Assembly: GCF_000003855.2 (NCBI RefSeq)
Contig: NW_003101681.1
Location: forward strand, 2,487,893-2,551,892
Direction: 5' to 3'
Origin: Blastomyces gilchristii SLH14081
Lineage: Eukaryota > Ascomycota > Eurotiomycetes > Onygenales > Ajellomycetaceae
DNA length: 64,000 nucleotides
Below, piece by piece: positions 38,248-47,888 of this stretch. The notes beneath the pieces were generated by a model. It did no database searches. It was given only the letters and a program-made list of their open reading frames with translations, and was not told the origin of the DNA. Both the position numbers and the translations under genes were made by a program. Numbering within the stretch: the stretch's first letter is position 1; the number at the start of each line of letters is the position of its first letter.

Positions 38248-38675
38248 CATGAAGCTGGATTTAGGCCCGATGATAATGAACAAGTCCTATTGCGATTCCT
38301 TAAGACGAGACGATCAATGCTACTTCCACCATTTGACCCAAATATACATTCATTTTGGAAATCAAGCTTATTTTGGAGACCCGAAGAGAGCTGATTGCAT
38401 ATCAAATTACATAATTTCTATACCATCACAAGAGCAAAACCCAATGGTTCACTGATAATGCAATTGGAAAATGGGAGTTTCCGCAAACGTGTAGTCACGT
38501 TTGGCTGAGTTTTTATCAAATATACGGATTAATGTATGCGGGACATCAATTCGTATCAGAACATTGTCGGACAAGGAAGACGCCCGAACTGGAGGAGGCA
38601 AAAAAATGGTTCCAAGCGCCCTTAGTTAATGTCCTTGCTCCATACCAGCGTCCCAAAGAAGTCCGCAACTTCTAG
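38248..38675 (+). pseudogene. Degenerate coding stretch of unknown function
   Basis: Normal-composition DNA reads as protein-like sequence in one frame from 38248 (with FDPNIHSFW in the middle) to a TGA at 38392. It continues in that frame to about 38440, then in another frame from about 38440 to TAG at 38673-38675 (with DNAIGKWEF and LMYAGHQF). One stop and one frameshift, with no convincing intron, suggest a decayed gene fragment. I do not recognise the family. The last about 54 bases overlap, antisense, the last exon of the hydrolase gene, so that end may be a shadow. A third frame (38249-38455) is also open. Confidence 0.35.
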
Positions 38676-39663
38676 TAGAGCAACCTGCGAATCGCTATTA
38701 GCATAGGAATCGAAAGAGAGAGCACTGCAGCAGTCCGAAATAGTAGCAGGCGGTAGGCGAAGAACATGACTTACCTTGGCGATTTCATTACCCGAATATT
38801 CGCCAAGAGGACGACCCCCAACTCCATCCTGGGCGACGACGATATCATAAGCAAGCTCAGCAGCTCTTCTGGCTGTGGTAGATACGCAGACATGTGCCTG
38901 AGAGTCATTGGGTGACTGCAATTAGCGTCCAATCGGCAAAAATTGATGTTTGCCGCCTGGGACGGCCTCCGAAAGCAGGGAAAAACAAAAAGAAAATCAG
39001 TCCACTCACCATGTACCCCACCAATACAATCTTTCTCGCACCGAGGCTTTGCAAGTATTCGTGAAGATCCGTCTCCGCAAATGCGCTGGGGAACTTTTTG
39101 GTGATAACCTATTCATGGGACATGGAGGTGTCAGCGCTACCTCGCAGACACTGCCTCTGATATCCAACGAATCCTCTTCTCCGCTTCAAAAGCTGTTAAA
39201 TGAAGACGGATTTCCAACCTTCTCACCCTCCAAGGGCTTTAACTCCTCAAACTCATCCGCCAATGTGGTGCCAGTGGTGAATACAGGCGCATCAGCGGCG
39301 GTTTGATGGACGATATGAACAAGGTTCTGCTTGCCCGTGGCTTTGGCGGTGGCACGGTATTTTTCAAGGAGAGATTTGATAATAACGCGGCTTTTGTCGA
39401 CATTGTCGACTTTCAGAAGCCCGCATGCGTATCTAAATTTTGTTGTGAGAGGGGAGAGCGACGTCAGATATGGATATGGTTCCCAAAATAGACATATATT
39501 TATTCTCTTGTATTTCTTCCTTGTTTTGAGAATGATGGAACGAAAGAATGAATGAATAGAAAGGGTTTTCATACTCGTTTTGCGCGTCAATGATGATCAG
39601 AACACTGTCCGTGGTCGTCGCAGTCAAGGGCTTCATGCCCGCCATATCTCTGAATAAGGCCAT
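38622..39663 (-). CDS. Isochorismatase-family cysteine hydrolase, five exons
   Basis: Predicted exons on minus: 39663-39575, 39432-39219, 39108-39010, 38897-38775, 38684-38622. The introns are 142, 110, 112 and 90 nt and all are GT-AG. The phases agree and give 195 residues, the usual size for the family. The catalytic triad is visible: Asp26 in IIIDAQNEY, Lys105/106 in TKKFPSAF and Cys138 in [18 protein letters not shown] block precedes the Lys motif. Family members hydrolyse isochorismate, nicotinamide or related amides; the substrate here cannot be told. The donor of intron 2 (gttgga) is weak but required by the frame. The 90-nt last intron is a multiple of three, so its retention would keep the frame open. 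An upstream in-frame ATG at 39732 is possible; 39663 has the better context (gcaacATGG). Confidence 0.87.
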
Positions 39664-39912
39664 GTTGCTTCCGTAGGTTAGTGGACGTTTTCTCTTCCAA
39701 AGCTTTAGAAAACGAGATATCGTCAATGTCAAGGCTTTCCGTTTATATGATGTTTAAAAAGAAAAGATGCAGTCTAGAGCTCCTGACTCCTCTTAAATAC
39801 CTCTTATTAAGTTCCACGCCGTGATGTGAGAGAGAGTAGCTCTTACTCATGAAGTGGGGTGTTAAACTAGTTATTACAATTGCTTATAAATATTTTTTTT
39901 TCTCTTTGAATA
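39664..39912 (-). promoter_or_regulatory. Upstream region of the hydrolase gene
   Basis: About 250 bp separate the start codon from the TRIM copy at 39913. Composition becomes AT-rich toward the TRIM. On minus a TATA-like atttataagc occurs at about 39884-39893, and a pyrimidine/purine tract (gagagagag) at 39828-39836. Promoter function is inferred from position only. Confidence 0.35.
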
Positions 39913-40332
39913 TGTTGGGGGTCCCGCGGTTGGTCGGCCCTTCTACCAGCAGGCGCTGGTGGTGATTGAGCTCTTTTGTCCCAGTAGCCTACAGGTTATG
40001 AGACCATTAAGTGTGAGCCCCGCTGTGGTCAACATGCATGAGTTCAATCCCAGAATGAACTTAAAAATTCCTAATAAATATCCTGAACATTTTAACAGTG
40101 TCAAGAGATATCTCAGAAGTGTGCTCTAGAAGTCCTGTGAGCCCTAGAACTGACTGAGTTCATTATTAAAAAGAAGTCATTGTGGGAAGATCACTGAAGA
40201 GAGCTACTGAGAGGAAGTACTGTACTCTGTGATAGCTGGTCTGAGAGGGGGTGTTGAGGGTTCTACAGTTGGTTGGCCCTTCTATCAGCAGGCGCTGGTG
40301 GTGATTGAGCTCTTTTGCCTCAGTAGCCTACA
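39913..40332 (+). mobile_element. TRIM copy 2, opposite orientation to copy 1
   Basis: It is 420 bp with 81-bp LTRs (39913-39993, 40252-40332) and an exact TSD, gaata (39908-39912 and 40333-40337). PBS-like ggttatgagac directly follows the left LTR, and the purine tract gagaggggg abuts the right LTR. The interior and the inner half of the right LTR carry transitions, while the outer parts of both LTRs match copy 1 closely. Together with copy 1 it brackets the two-gene island as an inverted pair. Confidence 0.85.
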
Positions 40333-40339
40333 GAATATT

Positions 40340-41201
40340 GTTGGTGATTACTACACCTACCCTAGTCACGTGCCACCCCAACCTATTCATTTAGTGTAAC
40401 TCGCGTAGTTAGATTATAATATAATATAATAATGTTATTCTTCAAGAGATTATAAAGCTCTCTACACAATGAAAAGCTGTAAAATAACATATTATTAATA
40501 TTTTCATACATTATTACAAGCATGTCTAGATGATTTATTAAGTGATTAAACTTATAATTAATCTAAGATTTAAGAGAATATCTGACTTAATAAAAGAATA
40601 CATGTCTTCAAGATGAAGAAATAAGAAAATATCAGAGCAGTAAATACAAGATCATAGATTACTGTTAATACTAATAATGAATTAAAAGACAGCTTCTGAG
40701 ATATTTAAGCTGAATGAAATTATCACAGAGAAACAGTCTGATGAGTTTAATAATAAATATAAAGACTCAGTTGAAAATATCAGTGAGATATCAGATAATA
40801 TAGAGAACTCAAGTAATTGAAATAATAATAGCTCTGTGAGTAAAAAGACTTATATAAGACTAGAAATTACAAGACTTCAGCATGAAGTCAAGTAAATAAA
40901 GATAGACAGAGATGAAAATAAAGAGTTCAGTATAGATTTAATAAACTATTTTTAATAAAAGAGTAGAATATCTGTATTAATAAAGATTCTTAATGAATTC
41001 AGAGATTAAGTAAGATCTATAAAGAAGTCTATTATACTCACTGACTCTGTAAATTATTCTATATAAAAAGAAGAGATTCTGCTTGCAGTAAGATAATCTG
41101 AAACAGATGATATTCTTAATAATAAGCAGATTAATTTTAATGAGAATATCAGTATAAATATGCAATGTTTTAATTAGAATGAAATATCTGATTATATAAC
41201 T
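40340..41201 (+). mobile_element. Ty1/copia remnant H, left part (probable LTR and gag start)
   Basis: The sequence after the TRIM starts tgttggtgattac and contains tcacgtg, features common in fungal copia LTRs. Its first about 75 bases are GC-normal and the rest eroded. A Lys/Glu/Asn-rich gag-like frame runs from about 40640 to 41201, with stops. It continues at 58146 on the far side of element C, where a zinc knuckle and protease follow. The LTR end and TSD are not resolved because the right end of H is missing. The ORF 40977-41165 (-) is a shadow. Confidence 0.5.
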
Positions 41202-41565
41202 TGTAAGAGGCCTACGCTGAATAGATCAGTATAATATTAATAGGTCTTATATAATAAAGATAAAAACATTAAAGAAGGAAAGAAAGAGAAAGTATGAGAA
41301 TCAGTGATTGAGATGAATATTTATATATGTATATGATAATGTACGCAGTGAAGCATCAGAGTGAAAGAATATACACGCGTTTATAGCAGCTGAGAATCAG
41401 TGATTGAGAATAGCTGAGAATTGAAGTGTATGTGTTTGTGACAGCTGAGAATCAGCAATTGAGAATGGCTGAGAATTGAAGTGTATACATTCAAGAATGA
41501 AGTGATTGAAATCTGTGAAGTGTAATGAAATAGTCTATATAATTAATCAGGTACAGTCTGTTACA
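41202..41565 (-). repeat. 3' LTR of element C
   Basis: It is 364 bp, 54 bp longer than its 5' partner because of a second copy of the 'gctgagaatcag' block (41390-41490). The U5 end keeps 'ggcctacgctg' and 'taggtc', which are eroded in the 5' LTR. Confidence 0.88.
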
Positions 41566-42774
41566 TTAGTTCTCTCTTTTCAGAAGTAGTTTCATCAGTC
41601 AAGAACTGCTTGTTTCAGATAATACAGAACTCAGAGTTCAGATCAGTAATTATAGCTGACTCATTTCATAAAAATATTATTAGCTAACAGTCCACAGAAT
41701 CTCCTTATTAAGAATATTTTTAATCTCTTACTCAAGCTCATTATCTTCTTCTATAATGTCTAGTGACTGTCAGTCAGAAATCAGCTAAGAAGAAAATGAA
41801 TCAGTGATAGTGCAGCAGAGTAAGCTTGTATAAAATATATTATGAATCTCTGATAATGTGTCAAGATAATAGTTATGACTACTTAGAACTTCTATCACTT
41901 TATACCTGATATAGCAGTAATTCAGTGTATGAGATGAACATATAATTCATATATTCTTAAGATTCAATTATATCAGATCTTCTATCTTATATTGTTCTGC
42001 AAAGTCTTGATAAACATTGATTCAGTTCTCTTAATCTTGTTTTACAGTTGTCATGAAGATCTCTGCTCAATTACAGACATCTCAGAGCTTTATTACTATA
42101 TTATCAGTGATCTGAATCAGACTGCAGAGGTTCAGTGTGAACTGTGTGATCTCTAGAAGATTTAACACTTTTATATAATATTCATATATAAGAAAGAACA
42201 GACTTATATCTGTTAAAACAGCATTTCAACTGTTGATAGCAATCTCTATGTATAGAAGAAGATCATATCAATTATCTTATAAGTGATTACAGAACTTATA
42301 AAGATAATTCTTTATAGTCTGAATTATCTGTTCTGATATATTATCAGTCTTAGAGTGATAGACAGTTAACAGACAGTGTATAATCTTGAGAACTTGACAG
42401 ATTCTAGTTCAGAGAGCACTCATGAATTGATAATTCTAATTCAATACTATAAATCTCAGTAATTCATATATTCAATAGAACAGACTCTGTAGAAAAGCTT
42501 CAGTAACTTGTTCAGTATTTATCTTATTACAAGATTTTAATATTATATCTTTACTTAATTAATTCACAATGATCAGAATATTTCTATAACTCTTACTCTT
42601 AGATAGATTGATAGTAAAGTCAATTACTATATCTCATCAGATTCTATCAGAAATATCAAGTGATTTCAGTAGATCTTTTCTACAGTTCTTTCATAAGATA
42701 ACAGAAGAACAGTAGTTGCAGTTTCAGATAAAGTATCTGATACTGTTTAATATCTCAGATTAATTGTAATGTGG
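41566..42774 (-). pseudogene. Element C integrase C-terminus and chromodomain remnant
   Basis: On minus it aligns with 30960-32181 of element B. The chromodomain region lies at about 41590-41765. There are many stops. It is interrupted at 42774 by element E2. Confidence 0.7.
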
Positions 42775-43298
42775 TGAAACTGAAGCAGTGACTAGTCAGT
42801 GATGTTATATAGAGATAGTTGTTTGAGAAGCTGTATGAGTGAGCTTAACTATCTTGCTTGAATAGCAAGCTCATAGACTACAGAGTTATTGCAAGAATAT
42901 CACAGATATAATACTTAGTATACTAAGAAGATTGTATAAGACATGCAGTAACTCTTATATATATTTCAGTAGTAGAAAAAACAAATCACTGACTCTTTTA
43001 ATGAGAAGTCAGCATCTAGCTATTCTATATAGATAATGAGCAGATACTCTTCTCTTATTTCATAAGTGAGAATAGCTGAAGTGATATCTTAACAGTATCT
43101 TACTATCAAGGAAAAGTAATCTGCTGATCTTGTATAGAAGCAGAGTTCTTATATTCATCAATTAGATCTTTCTATAATATATTCAAATAATATTATAGAG
43201 TGATTGAAAACTGATTTGAATGAGATAAAATCATCTGTATGAAAGTAATAAGCTGTGTAAAATCACAGCAGAGTCTTGACACAGTCAGAGATATGATA
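42775..43298 (-). repeat. 3' LTR of element E2
   Basis: The U5 end (left) reads tgtaatgtggtgaaactg, less eroded than tgtaatataataaaatc of the 5' LTR. The U3 end (right) is eroded (gacacagtcagagatatgata). Confidence 0.87.
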
Positions 43299-45100
43299 AT
43301 ACTCTTCTCTTTAAGAGTATAGTTTTAATACTCTTAAGATTACTGAATTAGAAATTATCTTTATTATATAGTAATAGTTATCACTCAATTGACAGTGTAT
43401 ATACTGTATAAAGAAATAGATAAGTTTTTCTGCTGACTGTGTAGATCTTTCTTTTCTCATCTTCATTCAAATTAAATATATGATAAGTGAGTTTCTCATA
43501 TATCAATTTGAAATGTGAAAAATGTAGTTAATAAGTAACTTATAGATCTCTTATTATATTCTATTCTATGTATAAAATTCTCTGCAAAAGTCATGTATTT
43601 TAGAGACAAAGCTAACAGTAGTGATAGAATTTTTTAAAAAGATTCTCTCTCTCTTATAACACATTTTTCTCTCTCTTCTCTCATCTATAATAGTAAGTGC
43701 ATGAGAGCATCATTCTTGAGAGATAATAAGAGGCTTATTCTGACATTTTCTAGTGAATAACAAATGTCTTTGTGATGTGACTGCAGCCTCTGTGACTATT
43801 AAGAAAGCCAGATTGAAGACAGAGATGATAGTGTCACTGAGCTGCAGAAGTACTGCTCTCATTGTCACATCTTCTTCTTCTTCTTCTTCTACTTCTCTTA
43901 CAGCTGTGATGATAGTCACTGTGTCTTACAGTGAGATGTCATTTCTTCTGTTAGTTAGTTCATTTATATTCAGTTCTTTCTCTACTCTCTCTGCTGTCAT
44001 TGTAACACTGTCTCTCTTCTCAGTTAACACAGTGACATATGACTCTGTGTGATTATTCAGAGAGGAACTCAGAGAGAGCTTGATTTCAGAAACAGTGACT
44101 CTGAGAAGCTCAATCTATAGTTCTTCTCTCATAACATACTCAAGCCCTGCTCAAGATACTGCTGAGTTGAGTTCACAGAGTCTTATAGTTTCTTCATCTT
44201 CTCTCTGTGAAAAGGCTTCAGTGCAGTCTCTAATCAGTACTACTACTTATCTACACTATACTAAGCAGCTGAAGAAAAGTGGGATTTTATATATCTGTCT
44301 CTTCTTTCACTTCTATTATTTTTATTATATCTGTAATAATAACTTCTGTCTCTCTATAAGTATTATCTTATAGAAAGATGTTATATCAGCTCTGATAAGA
44401 AGCTCAGATACTTAAGTAGTACAGAGTGAGAGTCTCAGAGCTTTAAGTATTGACAAATTCTGTCAAGACTGAGAAGATCTCTCTTACTCATCTGTAAAAG
44501 AAGATGAAAGTGTGAATCTCTAAGATGAAAAAACATCTCAGAATAACTAGCTCTAAGAAGAGATCAGCTGATATCACTATTAAAAGCACTGTAAAGATTA
44601 ATCACTGATTAAAGAGAATCTCACTTCAATTAAAGCAGATAACTGAGATACTTTATAAATTAATAAATTAATACTTTAAGCATCTCTTATACTCTTCTAC
44701 AGCATACTCTTCTGCAGTACTACAGCACTAACTTCTCAGCAGACAAAGATATCAGTATCAGAGACTTCAATGATGAAGAATAAGTTTAATAAGAATATAA
44801 TTATTGATAAGTAGACTCTGATCTCTCTTTTTACTTTTTCAGTAAGCTGTAGCTCTATTAGAATAGCAGCAGTCTGCAGATTAATAATATTAATCTTTAT
44901 TAATTTTAAATATCTCTTTCTTTTCTTAACTGCTTTAGAAATTTTATACTTGTATAGTCTTATTAAACTTCTAAAAAACCCTTTGAGAGAAAATAGAAGA
45001 AGAGTACTACAGAGCTCATAAGACACTGACTCATCACTGTAAGATTATCTCTAAAAACTCTTTGAGAAAAAATGAGAAGTCTTAAGCAGTATTTCTTACT
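43299..45100 (-). pseudogene. Element E2 region downstream of pol, possible extra coding region
   Basis: It is collinear with 32496-34183 of element D. On minus, an open frame at 43710-43919 carries an E-E-E-E-E-E-D acidic run like D's, and another at 44736-45026 is Lys/Leu rich. The opposite strand also has Ser-rich open frames (43753-44052, 44080-44373). Function unknown. Conservation between only two eroded copies cannot separate coding from non-coding. Confidence 0.4.
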
Positions 45101-47126
45101 TAATATCTCTGATATATAATAGAGTAATCTCTACTAGCTATCTCATAGCTTGCAATCTCTTTCTCAGTATTTTTCAAATGCTTAAGCAGTTCTCATGAAT
45201 TCTCTGATAATAAATAATCTTTTTATTTAATAAGATATTAAAGCTTACTGTAATATATTCATTTATTCAATATTTTCTTTATAAGATATTCAGTATTATT
45301 CTCAATCTTAATATTATCTGACTGAGATAGCTTCACTCTGAGATATTACTTATAGAGCTTTAAATAGAAAATATGAAAAACAGAATGAATTAATTTCAAT
45401 TCTGAGAGTAATTTCAACTTATATATCTGCTTACTCATCACTCTTGTTACTGAGAAAGATTCTAGTTATCACTCACTGAGCTTCTTACACAGTCTTATTA
45501 TCTTGATATTCTTTACTGAAAGTAGTACTTAATTCTCTATCAAGAACTTCATTGAAAGATGTTTTTAATTATAGTATTTTATCTACTGCTTCTGAATACA
45601 GTGAATACTTTTTACTGTCTTCTTATAAATTTTATTCAAAAGTTCTAATCTTACTTTTACTTCTAATACTGAGAGATACTCTGTTCTCTGTATCTGTTTA
45701 ATATTCTGACTATTCATTTCTCTTTTTAAAATGTTATCTGTGATGTTACTGAGTAATAAAGAATTGTATTTATAATAAATATAGAAAGAAGATATCTTTA
45801 AGATTGCATTCTTTGTATTATTATATATGAATTCAGCAGTTAGAAGATGTTTGAGTCAATCATTCTGATAATATAAATAGAATACTTGAAGATGCTGTTT
45901 TAATGTCTGATTCTGATATTCAGTCTAGTCATCTGTCTGCAGATGAAATGCAGTACTGAGAAGATATCTTATTATAAGATGATAGTAAAAAGTTGATCAG
46001 TATTTACTGATAAAGAGAGATTCTTAATCTATTATTAATAATTTCAGAGTACTGTGATTATAAATGATAATATCTAAAAACAGGTCAGTTAATTCAGAGA
46101 CTTTAATCTTTTTATAAGTAGAAATATATCTGATTATCTTCATGAAGTAATTAATAATAATTAAAATTAAGTCATATTTTTTAACTCCTGTTAACTTCAG
46201 TAGATTAACTATAAAATTCATTAATAGATTTTATTATAAGCTCTTTGAAATAGACAGTGATACTAACTCACTGTATTACTTATACTGCAGAATCTTTATT
46301 CTTTAATAGATATTATAAGTCTTAATATACTCTTTGACATCTGCTCAGAGCTTCTTTTAAATATATTTATATTTTAGAAGCTTCTTAGTCTTCTCTAACT
46401 TAAAGTGTCCTGTATAAAAATTATTATAATGAATTCTTAATAACTTCTGATACATTATTCTACTATAAGAAATGAAGACTGAATTATTCAGTAGTAGAAG
46501 TTCACATTCTTCTAGTTATCAGTGACTTGATTCTTTAGCAGTATTACTCTACTCAGAGTCTGTCTCTTTTAAGTTTAAATTAAATTCTTTCTTCTTTAAC
46601 TTCTGAATTTAAGCTGTAGTAGAGATATTCTTCTTCTATAACTTATTAATAAATTTTAAAAGTAGTTAGATTGAAAGATTGTAGACTGTTTCATTCTTTA
46701 TCAATTCAATAATTGTAAGATATAATATGAGAAGCTTATAATCTTCAGTATTAGTTCTCTGTAGAGATCTGAGTTTTCTTTCATCTTCTATACTAAGTTA
46801 TACAGCTGTCTTATCAGCACTGTTTCTGAGCTTCAGAGAACTTTAATTCTCTGCATTTAGCTTCTTCTGCAGTGATAACAGAGATTCTTTTATAGAATTC
46901 TTCTCTGTATTAATAATATTATAATCAGACTGTCTAGACAGTGTGTTAACAGAGTTAAGCTGATCTGAATAGTATCAGATATAGAAATCATACTTTAAAA
47001 GCAGCTTCACTCATCTGACTTAACATTCTGTCAAGCTCTTTATTGTCAAGAAATAACACAGATTTGCATGATCAGTGAGAACTTGCACTGAGTACTTACT
47101 ACTCTGAAGATAATGTCATCAGATCT
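45101..47126 (-). pseudogene. Element E2 integrase and RNase H remnant
   Basis: On minus it has a chromodomain-like end (about 45130-45330), the integrase core with MNFIVNLL (46221) and LLIID (about 46024), a zinc-binding region at about 46340-46480 and part of RNase H up to 47126. It aligns with 16950-18960 of element D. The frame is broken throughout. Confidence 0.75.
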
Positions 47127-47139
47127 TAAAGAATTCAAC

Positions 47140-47220
47140 GCCAGCGTGGCCCAGTTGGTAAGACTGGTAACCAAGGCCGCACACATTAGGGGTGCGTGGG
47201 TTCGAATCCCACCGCTGGCA
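47140..47220 (+). other. tRNA-like head with Pol III A and B boxes
   Basis: The 7-bp acceptor-like stem GCCAGCG/CGCTGGC is followed by A. The A box is TGGCCCAGTTGG, the T arm is GTGGG-TTCGAAT-CCCAC and the B box is GGTTCGAATCC. The D and anticodon arms are not convincing, and a GCAC/GTGC stem sits where a variable arm would be. It is more likely the promoter head of a SINE-like unit than a working tRNA. The minus ORF 47046-47228 is spurious. Confidence 0.7.
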
Positions 47221-47888
47221 TCTGCCACTTCTTACCCATGAAAGCCCTCATGTAATAGGGGCTGAGCCTAATTAGTAAGGCTTGATGCGGGGTAGAACTC
47301 CCTACTGCAAGCCAAGCCACTAGTTAAGCAAGATCCTGCGAACATCCATCAGGGCCGGCATGAGATGCCAATGTCTCACTATTCTACTGTGCACCTGTCA
47401 AGGTTCTAATAATATAGAGCCAAGCCTAATGTAGTGATTATACACTACTTAAGCAAGTCTCTAACTAGGGCTGTCATTGAAGCCTAGCTCCCCCCTAAAT
47501 ACAGAGAATGATTTTGAAAACCACTCAACTAGCAGGCCTAGACGCGCATCTAGACTCTAGGCAGGGCACCCTGATAGGCTAGAGCCTGCAAGCTCCCTGC
47601 CAAGCCCTAATACTGGCAGAGAGGACTGCAGTCATCAAGCTTATGATTAGTCCCTAACACAGGGCGAGGTCACAACAGCTGATTGGTAGGCCTATGAGCA
47701 TCTAATGGGGCCGAGATCAGCAACCGGAAGCTTGGTGTGTACATCACTAAGTGGGTGGTGGCAGCCACTAACTAACACCCCTGGAAATTAGTGGCTGGCC
47801 TGAGAGGATGAACGCAGTGATCAGTTAATTATAGAGGATTAAATGTAATTAGCTTAAGATGCATCCTGCGGGTGGCTAGCACCTGTAG
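47221..47888 (+). other. Body of the tRNA-headed module, unmutated, unknown
   Basis: These 668 bp of GC-normal, non-coding DNA follow the tRNA-like head. All frames carry stops. Short internal echoes of 'ccaagcc' and 'agcctaa' occur (for example near 47263, 47310, 47420, 47430). No second copy exists in this window. It is either a long SINE body or captured transcript. Confidence 0.5.

Noticed and set aside
37861..38405. Minus-strand ORFs 37861-38163 and 38061-38405
   Set aside because: They are shadows of SRR1 exon 2 and of the degenerate stretch after it, without motif or intron support.
38950..39555. Plus-strand ORFs 38950-39306, 39303-39491 and 39331-39555
   Set aside because: They are antisense to the hydrolase exons, where the Asp, Lys and Cys motifs and four phase-consistent introns are found.
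47140..47220. Functional tRNA gene
   Set aside because: The acceptor and T arms pair, but no convincing D and anticodon arms form, and the unit is the 5' end of a retroelement with its own TSD.
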